From NCBI GenBank assembly GCA_013397115.1, contig VWZW01004069.1:200623-264622 (forward strand): a stretch of 64,000 nucleotides of DNA, read 5' to 3'. Of the stretch, positions 40,701-55,700 are shown piece by piece; positions within the stretch are counted from its first letter, which is position 1, and the number at the start of each line of letters is the position of its first letter. The notes under the pieces were generated by a model. That model did not search any database. It saw only the letters and a list, made by a program, of their open reading frames with translations, and was not told where the DNA came from. The translations under genes and the position numbers were made by a program. Source of the DNA: Edolisoma coerulescens (lineage: Eukaryota; Chordata; Aves; Passeriformes; Campephagidae).

Positions 40701-43700
40701 TTTAGAGGTAGGGATCTGAAACTTTTAGCAGGGGTTCTACAGATGTGATGTCCTGAGTGTTAATGTCTCTGCACCTTCCAAAGCATTCTTTCCTCACATT
40801 TAGTAGCAATTTTAAGATTTTTTTTTCACAGTGGAGACATTCTATTTATGTTTTTAGTTTTGTGTGGTTTACTTTTCCCAAGTTCTGACATCTGCATACA
40901 TTTGCAATGGCTTTTAGCCTGCAGCTCTGGATTACATTTCTGCTTGCACAAAAACTGCACTGAAATAGTCCTCAGTGGGGGAAATATTGTAGGTATTTAT
41001 TAGTTTTGAATAAATCATTCTGAGTATGGTTTTATTGCTCACTGATATAAGGCTGGGTCATACACCTGTTTCATCCATTTCCTCTCAGATTTCCAAAAAG
41101 AGGTCTTTAGGACTTTCAGGCAGTTTTAATTGTTTAAAAGCAGTAATTGAATGACAAAGGGTGTTCTCCACTGCCTATATACAACTACCCCCAGACCAAT
41201 TTCATTTGGCCATGTTGCTCTGTACCCTTCATGGGCAAGGAAATTCCGTGAATCATAATTGCAAAATAACAAACCACTTTCATTCTTGAGGCAGTTCCCT
41301 CAACTTCACTGGAGTTTTACTGGTTTGAATCTGAGCCTTGTTATTATTAAAACCTAGGAGAACCTTCTGAGATACTTTTTCTGACAAAAAAGCAGCATGG
41401 TATGGGCTATACAGTCAATTAGAAAGCTGTCCATTGATTCTTTCCATTCTACTACCCACCCAATCAACTTTAATCCTGCTATGTCTTTCATCATTTATTA
41501 TGTTGAGGTGTTGGTTCTACATTCTCTGGATGTCCCATTTAAGAACTTTCGGTATGTAGATTGCTATGTATAAGACCCCTTGTCTGTGCAACTGTTAAGC
41601 ACCGGTATCTCTTAGGACTAAAAAGGCATTGAATTAGACATTAAATACAAATACATTGAATGTTTTTGGAAATCTAGGCATATGAGGATTTGTTGAGTAG
41701 GGAAGGAATACAGGACATGTGCAAAGGAACAGAGTGAAATGTGAAGAAAAGGAGTGATAAGTAAGCTCTGGGTAAACATTCTATTTTACAGGAGTGAAAG
41801 ACAACAAAGGTGAAAAATTATGTTAGAAACCTGGATAAAGTCATGCATGGGTTTGCCAGAGTTTAAGAAAAATGGGAGTCAAAACTTCATTAAACACTTG
41901 TTTCATGCTTTGGGGGTTAAAAATAATGCAAACAGAAAATATTAACACAGCAATGGAAGACTAAAGCTGCAAATGAGAACGTGTTTGGAAATTAGCAGCT
42001 GTATCAAATATAAAACAATTGACAAGCTGAGCTGCAAGGAGAGAAATAGAACTTCCAGATTATCATGCATGCTATACAATGTCTTTTACAAAGTGACATT
42101 GTGCAATGCTTCCACCATCATTTCAACAATTTGAAATTATTAACTTGCTGTCTGGAGTCATCTGCTATGGGTTTCTTCTACTTAAATTTCAGGGGGGTTG
42201 CACAAGATAAAGAGTAGTGTCAAAACACAGATACCTGGTTTGGAGGTTTGCCTTCTCATTGAAAGCGTCATTGAGCAGTCACTTATGTGCCTTCACAATA
42301 GAAATAGAGGAAACTCTCTGCTAAAAGACCCATGCCCTGCCCAATGGAGTCAGCAACATTTTTATCTTATATACTTCTTTTGCTGCCAAGGGGTTGAGAT
42401 TCCAGTTAGGTTTCTAGGCCCAACTCATCATCCAATTGGAGAGCATGATGCAGATGGTGGCTTACACAGATTGATGCTTACCCTGCTCCTTCACAAATGT
42501 TGAAAATATACACAGAGTACTGCAGTCTTCCCCAGTCCTCACATTCATTGTCAGGTTGTGTAGTAGACACTTGTGTGTTGTCTGCAGATCACACACCTGA
42601 AGGACAGGACTGTCCCCAAAGCAGAGCTAGAACACCCGTGAGTTTGAAAGTATTTCTGGGTTTTACAGTATTGCAAACCAACAGTCACGAACCACAGACT
42701 GTCGTGCACATTCTGACGCTCTTGGTTCATGGCAGACACGCAGGACTTTACATTACACATTAGATAAAACACAGTTGATTTCTGAAGTGACACAAATTTA
42801 TATTTCTTCGGAAAGTTTTCACATTAGATGTTAATCTTATTAAGGTTTCTGTCTTTGGGACTCTTCAAGTTTTGAATACAGTTTTTCTGAATGTTGGTGA
42901 TGAAAATATTATAAGGAACACTGCTCTTCTTGTCAAAGAAAAAGTCTTTTATTTGTCACCTGATAAGAATTTTTGGGTTTTAAAAATATTCATGACCATT
43001 TGACTTCTGTCAATTCTGATTACTTCAGGGTGTTATCTTTTGGAATTAAAGAAACATCTTAAGCTCATGTATTTTCAGTAGCTTACTTATGCTACAAGTA
43101 TCACTGAATTTTTTACACAAATCCTTAGACACATTTCCATGAGTCTTCAGCTTTGTAGATGTTAATGTTGGCAGAAACCAATGTTGTAGGATCCAGTGTT
43201 CCTGACTTCTGTCACTCCTGCAGAAAAGGCTTTGGGCCTATCAAGAATGCTTGTTTTCATTTGGGTTCAAGCTTGTTATTTCCTGTATTTGAATATAACT
43301 CAGTAGGAAACTCTGAGGATCTTACGAATCCTCATGGAGATCCACTACAGCTTCTCAAATATATTGTGATATTATTGGAGACCAGTAATCAGCAGACTTG
43401 GCAAAAGACACAAAATATGATTTAAAAATAATTCCTCATTTTAGCACTGAAGAATACTGAACGTGTTATAATTGTGTTGCACAGTGAAAGATGAAGTGAT
43501 GACTTTGACATCTATAGTAATGACTTTGACATCTATACCTTAGTTATATTTAAGTGAGGATTTTTGCAGGAACATTGAAAGAAATTTTAGAAATGAATAA
43601 TTCTAGGAATATGGATATATAGCACTCCCTATAAAATGTCAGAGTGAAGTAAAGAAGGAAGAAGGAAAATGTTATTTTAGGGAATCTGGTAATATGAATA

Positions 43701-46700
43701 AGTGGGGAAAAGCCTAGAAAATTATTTGACAATTACTTGGTTCCCATCCCTCCTTACCTGTAGGGGATACTGAAAATTACTGTGAAGTTAGATGGTAAAT
43801 TTTATTTTTCTATGACCAGAAAAGTACAGTCAGTTGTAAAAAAAAAAAAAAAATAAAAGGAAATACTGTTGCACCATATTTATTGTGTTCTCATTGATTA
43901 CTTCCATATCAAATTTCCTTACTTCGCAAATCAGAACATGATTTTCCTATCAGCACTGCGAACATAGTCCTAAAAAGAAGGTTTCTTTCTGGTTTTATAC
44001 ATTATCCCCAATGACCACAGAGCTAGAGCAGCTTTGCTGCCAGTTTCATTAGTGCTTCAGAAGATGACCAGCTGCACAACAAAGTCTTGATCTGCGAACA
44101 TGAGTATTCGAAATGCAGCCGTTTTTAAGACTAAGTGATAGCAAAAACTTTTCATTTAAAAGTTACAAAGGATTTCCCCTTACGAAATTTACTGTGTTTC
44201 ACTCTCATTTTTCTTTTTCTGGCAGTTGCATATCCCACTTATTTCCTAGTAGAACCACTTAGGTTCCCAGAAGATCACCCAGAAAGCAGAATTGAAAAAT
44301 ACTCACCTTGTTTGCAATGGCCAGCCTTTTGAGTTTGAATAAATTACTTATTTTAAAGGTCCAACTGCAGTGGAGCCAAAGCCCAAAGTTCAGGGTTGAT
44401 CAGGGGTTTTTTATTATTTCAGAGGGGATCACTTCAAGCCTGTGGCTAGCACTTGCCTTTAGGTTTAAGGGTTATCTAGATGTCACAGCAGCCAGGGATA
44501 TTGACCTAGAGGTTTTTGCATTGTTCTTGTGTGCCTTATAGTGAGTCAAATGTACTTTAGGAGAAGAACCTGATCAGATAGATAGACTAATGTCAGGATC
44601 AAACTCTTTCAAGCAGAGCCAGAGAAGTTAATGCTGCAATTGCTTGCTAAGTATCATGCCATAACATCTGGCTCTCATAGGGCTGATACTTGTTCAAAAT
44701 CAGTGTGAAAAGTAATAAATGATCCCAATGAACACAACTTATCTCACCAGTACAAATTTCTTTCAATGTTTTGTTATATATTCGAGAGCAAGAATACATC
44801 TTCTTGAAATGTATGTTTTCTTGTACTCCACTTTGCCCTTTCCATCTCCACCATGAGCCCGTTTTAAATTTTCCTAGATTTGGGAATTAAGGCTGCATTA
44901 AAATTTGAAGTAGAAATGCAAAATAATTTGCAATCTGCACAGAGTTTGCAAAAAGAAGCTTCATGAGTAATTACAGCTAAAGTGATGCCTATGCTTCCCT
45001 CAAGGAAAAAGACAGTTGCAGAAGCTGTGCAGTAGGATTCAAATAAAGTCATGACTATCTGAGAACTTATTTTGCACAATGTCATTTTTTTCCTCCTCAT
45101 TCTCTGTAATAAATTGGCCGTCATGTTTGAAAAGTAGTTCTAATGCTAAAGAATATTTTTTAGCAACTTTATTTGATATTAACATTATGTCTAGTGTGAT
45201 GAGAATAAAGTACCAGGTACATTCATGGGATAATCTGTTCTTTTAATTGTGTTATCCGTTTCTTTCAATTTTTGTCTCAGTGAAAAGTCTGCCTTGTCAC
45301 AATATTTGTGAGAATTCAGGTAGGTACATGACCTTTCTGTAAAGACTAGAGTGAAAATTAATATCAAGATTAGGCCATTATCATTGCAATTAATTGCCTA
45401 ATCAGACACTATCACATTGATTACATTCTAAATATTGTATAAAGTTCATAGAGTGTTGCAGCATCTTCCTTCTACATCAGAGAAGCTGACTACGTCAGAC
45501 TACACTGTAGCATTCCATTGAAATGTGTGGCTTTTCTTTTGCATATACACATGGTGTACATTTGGGGTTAAAAATTACGTGATGATACCTCTGCTTGGTT
45601 GAACATTTTGACTACACTAAAACAGTGTTTGTTTATCAGACAACCAGACACTAGTCCAGCCACTGCCAAGCTCTGAACACAGAGTCAAGAGAGTGATGTC
45701 CTCTAGGCAATCTGCTGCTTTGAGTTTTTTTCCCTGCCTGCTGTTTGGTGCCATGAATGATCTAATCTGACAACCACTGATCTACAGAAGTGGTCCAAAG
45801 TACTTCCATATAAAATAATATCACTGGCCTCTGGGGAAACCTCTCCTGAATTTTGAGTTTGTTGTAATAATTGCAGCCCTTGAACTTTTGTCTCTAAGCC
45901 TTACCAGAATCACTGACCTAGATTTTGTTCTAAGGTAGATATAAGTGATGCAGAGCTCCACTGAGGCAAATCTTGGTGGCTAAATAGGTGTATTAGACTT
46001 GCTGCAGGTATCCTGATATGGAAACCTCTCATTCTGCCAGCTCCTTCACATAAAAGATTGATTAGACTCCTGCAAAACTTTTTATTCTGGAATAAGTGTT
46101 AAGGGAGTTTGAAACACTGTGGGATTTCTGACACGTTGACTAAAGGACTTATTAATTACAAGTTTCGAAGCAACCTCTCCCTTCTTGATAGTTCTCAAAT
46201 CTCTCCCAGACAGCTACAGCACTTTGCTAATAGGACAGAAGTTACAGCCTCTCTGGAGCAAGCATCACTGCCATTCCCACACCTGTCTCCCCTCGACCTC
46301 CTCTGCTCTGTATTTGTCATTTTCCTGGTGACACAGGAAGTTACCTGAGATGCTGTTTCAGGATGTAGCAAGTTTATATTGGGTTATGAAATACAGAAAA
46401 CCTTCTACAGCAACCCTGACATTTGCAACTTGGTAATTGTGTTATGTGCCAACTCTTGCTCTGTCTCTTGTTGAACCCTTTGTGCTGTCGTGTTGTTCAG
46501 TGCTTGTTCCATGAGTCTCATCTCAGTGCTGGTTTTCTCCCATAAGTGTACAGCTAACCCAGAGCTGTAGCAGTGGTGGGGTAGAAGTTCACAGTTTAAC
46601 GCCTTTTCCATTTTTGTCATGCACTGAATAAACCTGTCAGAGTTAGCTTAGGTGGTCATTTGAGTGTGCTGTATTCATTACTATAGGCTTTGATTTTTAA

Positions 46701-49700
46701 TTTGCCATTGCTGATTGTATTCAGACCAGTCCTTATTAATACATGATTCTCAATGTGTAGGATTTCTGTTGTCAGACTAAGTTTTAGAAAACATTATTAA
46801 CTACCAGAGCTCAAAAATTCCCTTGCTTTTTAATGGGCCCACCATGTGTCTGTGTATTTGGGAACGTTTTTTACAGCCACTGTGGGGCTGGGAATGAGCT
46901 TGACTCAATTTTTGTTGAATACCATATATACTTGCAGTGCTATGTAAGTGATATCTAATAACAACAACATGTGTGGCATTGGGTAACCAGTTTAGGTGTT
47001 TTGAGAACTGTTAAAAACCATGTCATATATTTAGTATAGTAAGTTTCAACGGCACCTTTGCAGCCATAAATAGTTATTTTAAATGCCTTCTTTTTTTTTA
47101 AGTGCTACTGTTATCAGCTGAATTGGCTTATTTCAAGAATTCCTAAATACATGGTTTTCCTTGTCTAGCATAAATTCACGTTATTTGCACTGCCTTAAAA
47201 AATTATAAGTAAAGGTTGTATTTATACAAAAATTCATTCTTTCTTTTGGGTTTTTTCAGATTCCATTGTTTTTAATAAATTTTATTTAATTCAGTGTGTG
47301 AAATCAATGAGAAACAATTTGCATAATAGCAAATAGTTAAGTGTCTGTTTAAATTTGCACTTTGTAGTATATTGAAAAATCTTTCCCCATAAGACAAACT
47401 ACAGAGACATGTCTCTTAGTTTTGCCTCTTCAGCAAAACAGCTGTTACATACATGTGACTTTCAGACATGATCTTATCTACCTTCATTTGGTGTGATTGC
47501 ATTTTAAAGGTTGAATACATCCTGTCAATTTTTCATCTTCATGTTAGACGCAGGATGGAATTGAATTTTAACTCCATTCCATTTAACTTACATTTCTCAT
47601 TTGAGTCAGCCAAGGAGAAAATAAGGTATGACAGGAAGTGGGGGGAAGTGTTTCTCACTACCAGTAATCTCACCTACATAATGTGAACACAGTAGTACAG
47701 TATCAGCCACAACATAGTAGTTCAGCACCAAACTTGTATCTATTCAGATTCATCTGTGGCTTCTCCACATTTTGTTCCAAGCATTTTGTTCTTTGCTTCA
47801 TCCTTAATCTGCTTTCTATTTTGAAAGCATACTTTATCTCCTTGATTGTAGAGGTTAGAGTGGAAATACTGTTGTGTTTCAAGTCCTGTAGGACCATTAC
47901 ATTTATTGCTTTAATACCATGGATTGCGGTCCACAACTCTCTTCTGTTAGAGTTCACTAAAATAACACAGAAACACAAAATTATTTTCTTTAGCTTGTTT
48001 TATTTCAGTCTTAATATAATTAATAATTCTGCTGCCAAAACCCTTCTTCCCAACTTTGCCAGATAGTAGTCAGCAATCATCTTTCATTTCCCATTTTTAT
48101 GTTTGGATAGGTACAGGTTTGTGGCTTGCAGAGGCAGGGTCTTAGGCCTTCTGGTTTGTAAGTCTAGTTGAAGTTTTCTGTGAAATTTCTGTCCTACATT
48201 TACATCATTTACATTGTACTTTGTGATCTTTGTGATGTCGTGATGCATGCGGTCCCTATCCGATTGGTGTGCTTACTTTTTGATTTTGAAATAATGCAGC
48301 ACAAACATTTGCCTATTTTGCAAAGAGTGATCACTGGCAAATAGCAAAGGTGTAAAATTGAACTACAAGCATGTAGTTGAACATTAATACCAGTGGATTC
48401 CAGCTGTATACCACAGTGTGTTTTTACAGCCAGCCATGTTACCAAGACCTACCTCCACCTATTTAGGGAAATAGTTTCCAGATATGAAAGTATTGTCCTG
48501 AGGCTAAGAAGGCAAGATTTTGATGTCCGGCTGCACTGCTGGCTCATGGTTTGGCCTCAGGTAAGACACCATCACATCCCTTGATTAGCTGCTGGGAGAG
48601 TGGGAAGGGTGAGTTTACTTCCCGTGGCACAGCAGTTTCAGGGCTGTAGTTGGAAAGTGAAATAGTTTGTTGCAGTCAGACTGTAGGACTGTTTTGTTTA
48701 AAGAAATTTTAAAGAAACTACCTGATCTTGACCTGAAGTCTTCACTCACATTCCATCTTTAATAAATATTAGAAACTTTGCCTGGGACTAATCATCATGT
48801 CAACAGTAAATTAGAGAATTGTTAGATAAATATGAAAACAATGTATATTATAAGAATAGACATCTATTTTTAAAGCAGTGCTATATTTTTTTTTAATTTA
48901 CAGTATCAAATGTATTTAGTACTTGCAAAATTCACTTGACATTTTTACCATTGTTTTCCATACAGTATAAGCCTGCTAAGACGAAAAGGAATCCTAAAAT
49001 CAACAACCTTTGCATTTGTTTTTTTCAGGTCTGAAGGTGAAAAAGTGGTGCATGCTTTGTATTTTGTTCTCCTAGTATTAGCATGTTAGCCCAGAGTCTT
49101 TCTGCAGCTACAGTCATTCAGAAACTGTTGAAAAGGTGCAGTGGGGAGTTGATTTTGGCCTGCAGTGTGCATTTATTCTTTACTCTCAAGAAATTGTTAG
49201 CATTGTTGTGGAACATAGGTCTTCCCTTTCAAATACCCCCTTGTTATCCTTGAAATAGTAACATTTTCCCTACTGGAAGATGTCTTTTTCATTAGATTTT
49301 TGTTTCTATCTCCAGCTTTTGCCCATCAGTGCTCATCCTGGCTTTGAATGAACTCAGAGTCCCAGTAATCTTTGGAAGGGAAGCTGAAGGCAATATTTTC
49401 TTACCCGAAAGCTCTGCAATAGCTGCGCTGTCTGGAAACAAAGCCAGTTTTTCCTTCTCAGGCATTATAGGGACAAGTTTTGAGCTTTGAAAGGATAAGA
49501 GTCAATGTCCACAGGGACTGGAGAAATAGAGAGTTAAGTGTTAGTAATCTGCAATAAATGGTATTATTCCTGGTAGATGAGAAGGAGATATGAATGCAAC
49601 ATGCGGTTTTATTGTATTCCGGTTCTCACTTACTATGCCTAAAATATTATCCCACAGCCTATGCATCCATACACGTGGGAAATGTATAGGAAATGTCACT

Positions 49701-52700
49701 TGTGAAATGTGATTGATAGGTATTAATAAAGTTTTACTGTTGAGTAATAATTACTCACTGGTAGTGCATATCTAAGGAATAGCTTTTAGGAGTTTTCCCC
49801 CATATTACTGATTACTGGCTCTTCCTTTAGCTAATATTTTATATACACATTTTGGAAGGAGAAATATTACATAAGACTAGTAAAATAGTCAGTACTAAGA
49901 AGATGATACTGTTTTTCCTGACAATATTTTTTTATAAGAAAAACAGCATGAACTAGGACCGTCTGCATGCTGAATTCAGGTTCAGTTCCTCTGTGTGTAG
50001 CATCAAGCTGACCTTTCTGCTTTCTGCATTTACCCTCTGCAGACTGCTTGCAAATGCAAACAATAAAACTGGGCTCACAACGAGTCTTTTTCAGTTGTCG
50101 GGGCTATATGCTGACCTGTGGAAATCACTACACTTACGTTAAAAGACAAGTAAACTACAAAAAATTAGAATAATCTAGGCAAAAGCCATAGAGCCATTTA
50201 TTGTTAAGTTTGTTCATTTCCTGTATATTCCTTTGTTTTCCATTATTTTTAACTTAGGCAGCCTTAAAACTATAACACTAAAAAACCTTTCATGTCACGC
50301 ATTTACTTGAGAATAAGTATCTTGGAAACTGCATGAGTTATTTTTCAGCACAAGAGTGGGGAAAAAAAAGAAACAGGAATAAACAGAGAGCTTACAAAAT
50401 TAGGGACAAGGACTGAGCAACAAAGAATGCTGTGTCTTTGTTGTCAGGAAGTGAATGCTGGGCAGAGATAACTGCCAAGGATAAAACTGCATTAGATCTT
50501 GTCAAAGAAATTAAAACAAATAGCACACTCTTCACCTGTATAAATAGAAGTTTAAAAAGGGAAGAGGTGAAACCACTGGGGGCAGGGGGCAGTTTGCACT
50601 CTGTCATTCTGCCTTTCCCCCCTCCTTTTTCCTTATTTTTAAACATTTATCTACATTTACTAGTTCTTTTCCAGTGCAGCTTTGTCACTGTGACGGCAGA
50701 GTCTACTGTGCATGTCAGTCTTTAGCCAGGGAGCCCTTGCTCTCTGAAATACCAGTTTTGCAGAGTGAAGGAGTCCCAAAGAGCAGCAGTATCCAGCCCA
50801 CACCCGTCCCCACTGTGGATACAGGCAGGGTTTGACAGCAGCAGGGGACTAGCAAAGACTCATGTAGCCACTGCACCAGTGAGAGGCCCGGTATTTATCC
50901 TCCTGAGTGGCAGATGGTTTCTTCCCAGTGCCTGGATCTACCTCTCAGCATGAAAATGACTGGGGCATACCACAGGTCACCACTGCTATTTTCCATCTTG
51001 TGTGAGATCTTCTGCTTTATAAGCAAGAGAACTTAAGTTTTGCTGGGCAAGACAGTATCTTCTGTCATAGGAATACTGTAGTTGGAGGTACGATTAATGG
51101 CAAAAGGCACACCAGTAAAGACTACAGTAGCCCAGTGCCCTAGTGTTAGTTTAGAGGGGTAACCAAATTCAGAAGGGTAGCAAGGGTTCCTAAACAAAGT
51201 AATGAGTTCCTTAAGTCTCAAGAATCAAACTCTCCAACCTTCCTGAGTAGATTAATGGCAATGGTATTTTGTTGTGGGAACTGTACCTGCCCAGTATATG
51301 TTAGTTAGCATTCTCCTCAGGTGGACAAACAAGAATGGAAGGAAGAACAGTAACAAAAATGTCATGTTGCAGCATCTCTTAATTCTGAAGTGCAGGTACA
51401 GAGACTTGATATTCACATCTTTATTTGTCTCCGTGAATAATAAATAGTAATCAAATTACATGGAGATGGCGGTGAAGAAATATCAGCTGATGGATTGTTC
51501 CTTCATCTTAGAAGAGTCTTCCATTTTTAGTATTTTAAATTCGTACTCTTCCTTTTTTTATCCCATTCCTTTCGAACAGTGCTCATGTGAAAGTTGATGT
51601 GTGTATGTTATGTTTGCTTATATAGGACAGTTCTATCAGAAGGCATTTTATATACAATATAGTCATTCATGCACATACGTACTGATATAAACAAAACAAT
51701 ATAAAGCTTCAATATAACAAACTAACCATCAGAATAGATTGCATTCACAATCTATGTGAAATCTAAGAAACTCAGAGACCTTTCATGCCTCAGTGACATG
51801 CATAGCAGTGCAGGACAAGTCTAAGCCACAAGCAATCCTAGTGATATATGCCACCCCTCACATATGGCATTTCTGGCTCCCAACCCCTGTACTCGGTGCA
51901 GATGGGTTACACTGTGGAAATCATCTAGTTCCTAATTTTTCCCAGGAAATAGGCAAGGCAACTTAGCTGTCTTTCCCAAGTTACACCAGTCTTACAAATT
52001 TCCTGCAATTCATCATGAAACTGGCAAAGTGTTCAGCTGATATGAGGACCACAGTAAAAAGTGTCTTGTAGATACACTTCGTGCTTCAGGTCACCAGGCA
52101 AAGAATTCACTGAGAATTTTATTCTCATCATCTCTGCTGGTGATCCATAGACTTCACACAAGGCTTTAGAACTTCAAGGTTTTTTCAGTTGCTGGTTTTG
52201 TTTGGTTATTGCTTAGAGAATTGCCCATTGCTGTGACAACAAGCAAACAAACAAGCAAACAAAAAAAAAAAAAACCCAAAACCCCCAAAAAACCCGAACA
52301 ACAACAAAACTAACCAAACCTCTAAAGGCTCAATTTTCTGTCTTTGGTTTTTCAACAGGTTTTTTTGTATAACAAAAATTTCTGACTTTTAATATAAAAC
52401 AAACAAACAAAAAATAACTTTTTTTTTTTTAAAGAAAGAGAGGAAGATGGTTCTGTGGCTTATATACAAAATTTGGAGACCAGGTTGTGTTTGTATTGCT
52501 TGTTCACACATGGTCCTTGAGTTTATGCCAAGTTTATAACCTCCCTATCCCACTTTCTTCAATACCAAAATGAGGATGATGAGACATAGCAGAAAACTTA
52601 GAAGGTCTGATACAAATAATTCCAAACTGATCAGAGATTTTCCATATTGTGGATTAACTGGCTTTTAGATTTTATACTTTTTTCTGGATGATGAGAAGGT

Positions 52701-55700
52701 ATTACTTACTACAGAATTACTTTTTATCATTATGAACAAATGAGGAGAAAATGGGATGGAATCGACTATTTCCCCTAATTTTGACCACTTCAAAGCATGT
52801 ACCAAGTTCAGTACTCAGCAGGTTTTCCTCATGTACCTGTTTTTTAGGTTGTGCTGTTGATGGGCATCCAACCCCAAACATCACCTGGCTTTACTCTGGT
52901 GAGCCTCTCAGTCTGCAACATCAACTCCTGGCAGCAGGACGGATTCTTCAGATACTCAATGTTAGTGATTTCACTGGTGGTGAGCTCAGCTGCCTTGCTC
53001 AGAATGAGGCTGGCTCACTCACACAAATCATGTCCCTGGCTATACAAGGTAACTCTTCAGTTTCAGTCCTTTCACCCTGGAAAGCTCTTGCCATGGACTT
53101 TTCCCTGCACTGCCTTTCTCATCCTGAACTTCTCCCCTCTACAGCCATCACCATGCATATCAGAAAAAAGATGTCTTAATGATTTATTGCCATGGATATA
53201 GATTTGCAAGACTGCTGGGTACCTTACAGTGTCTTAGGTTTTACTTTACCAAATGACACCAGATAGTTCCCCCCTGCTGAGCATAAAGTATACCTTACTG
53301 ATTCAAGCTATACTTACACTGAGCCTGGACAATTTTCTTGTCCAGAAATTAAAGACAGAGGTGGCAGAGTTTAAACGCCTTAAGCCAGAAGCCCCTCTGT
53401 TAACACACAAAGGTCAGTGTCTCACAATCTGTTTGTCCTTGAAAACCCTTCACTTGTAAAAGTTCTGGAACTGTTATTGTTAGAGATCTCATAGAAATAA
53501 GACAAAGGCAATGAAGCCACAGAACACTGTGGTGCAGCTGGGTTGGAACGGAATATGCTGCTTTCATTGCCCCAACTGTCAGTAATGGAGAGGCGAAGAA
53601 CTTAACTTTTCCTTCAATTTTGGTATAAAATTTTGAGTATGTTGCAACTCCCGCATTTATCTTCAGGGCAGATCATCTGTGTGAACTGTCTGGTAAGAGA
53701 CACAATGTTTCAAGATCATAGAGTCATAGATACTGCTGGGAACTACAGTTAACCACATGATCATTAAATTATGCACCTCTAAAAGTATAGTCCTGCTCGC
53801 TGGCATCTGGCTTCACTTAACTGCCATACCATGTTATTCACTTTCCATGCCTGATGCTTCTAAGCACCAAAAAACTGGGTTTGTTACACCAAAGGCAGTC
53901 CGGGGTTTGAATCATGTGCTTTGCAGGGGTAGGTACCTCCTCTTCACTGAATCCTTGTATTTCATCCTAGAGAACATCTTCAACTCTCTCCTTTCTAATT
54001 GAACTCCTGCTGTCAGTTTTTCAGTGTTAACATGCCTCTCCCACACTTCCTGGCAGAATACCGGTGGTCGGTGGACAAACTGACTGCTTGTTCGGCTTCC
54101 TGCGGCCACAGAGGGGTGCAGCTGCCCCAGCTGAGGTGCTTACTCGATGGGGCCGAAGTCAACGCCTCCTACTGCAGAGAGACACCCAAGCCATCTCTGC
54201 AGCCCATCGCATGCAACAGAAGAGACTGCCCTTCACGGTTCGTCTGCCTCATGTAAAAACAGCTTACATGCATCTAAGATGTGCTGGAAGAGTTCTTTGT
54301 ACAGGACATCATACCACTGCAGCCTCTCCAGTGCCTGTTTGGAGAAGTCATGGCTAAAAGGGAATTTACGAGTGCTTAATCCAGACAGCTGGGATTTTGT
54401 AGCAATATTTGTGGAAAACTTAGTACAAGGTAGAAAGAGAGTTCACAGCTTTCATTGTCTTGGGTGATTCCAGCCACACCTGATGTCGGATATAAATATC
54501 ATGCCTGTTCTGAGCACTGCACACGTGGAAATTTTGTCACCCAAGAACTGTAGGATCATTTATTTTTTGTGTTAAACATGGCTTCATAGGAGTTTGCCCC
54601 AACAATATAACAGACAAGAAGCTAAGATGAGCAGCTATTTTGTGATTTTATTCTGAGTTCCTTTGTTGCCTGAACACAAATATGGGCAGGACTGTGGCTG
54701 TAGCCACAGCTGCAAAGAATTCCCTTAGAAGGGTGGAAGTACCTTTTGTAAAATGGGCGCATCCCATCAGATCTAGCAGGCATGAAGGGGGCTCCTGCCT
54801 GTTTCTGGAGTTTGCTAGCTTGTGGTTGCCTTGGAATTGTAACTCTCTGCCCTTGTAATCCCCTGGTTTTCACTTACTGCTAAACACAAAGGAGCCAGGA
54901 CAGCTTGAAAGACTTCTGGCTACACTTAGGTCTTCCTCTGCCACACCTCAAGTACTGTGTTCAGTTTTGGGCCCCTCACCACAAGAAAGAAGAAGGACAG
55001 AGAAGCTGGTCAAGGGTCTGGAGCACAAGTCCTATGAGAAGTGCCTGAGGGAGGTGTGGTTGTTTACCTTGGAGAAAAGGGGGTTCAGGAGACCTTATCA
55101 CTCTCTACAACTTGAAAGGAGGCTGTGGTAAAGTGGGTCAACCTCTTCTTCCAAGTGACAAGTGACAAGACAAAAGGAATCAGCATCAAGCTGTGCCAGG
55201 AGAGGTTTAGATTGGATGTTAGGGAAAAATTCATCATGGAAAGGGTTGTCAAGCATTAGAACAGTTGGCCCAGGGAAGTGATTGAGTCATCATCCTTGGA
55301 CGTATTTAAAAGATGTGTAGATGTGGTGCTTAGGGGCATGGTTTAATGGTGGACTTGGCATTGCTGGGTTAATGATTGGACTTGCTAATATGAAAGGTCA
55401 TTTCCAACCTAAATGATTCTCTGACTTCACCTCATACAAAGTTTTTTTTTCTTCTACACCCTTGGGTGCAAAGAAGAGTACATCCTGAGAGTTCTTCCAG
55501 AGAGTCAGTGTAGTGTTATGCTCCCTCCATATTAAAAATGTCCTGCTTCTGCAATTCAGTATCTCCTTAGCTGAGATGTGTAAACATGTTTTTCCGTATT
55601 TTTCGTGGTGTTACTCCCTCCTCTCCCTTATTTCCAGTGTGGATATGGTATGTTTCAGTATACAAGCACTTGGAAGTAGTGAGCATCTCAAAAGAAATTT

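Larger units (their letters stand above)
39803..52847 (+). other. Intron H-I (13 kb)
   Basis: The longest complete intron in the window. It holds a 21-bp tandem duplication (43496-43537), a poly-A run (43838-43853) and low-complexity CAAA/poly-A sequence (52237-52441). I found no CR1, no conserved-looking exon and no RNA gene. Open frames here (for example 47683-48066) show no domain. Confidence 0.85.

Noticed and set aside
47683..48066. 127-codon open frame in intron H-I
   Set aside because: AT-rich, hydrophobic by composition, no recognised domain, no splice or promoter context.
53715..53735. ATCATAGAGTCATAG as a CR1 tail
   Set aside because: No CR1 body follows on either strand and the match is too short.
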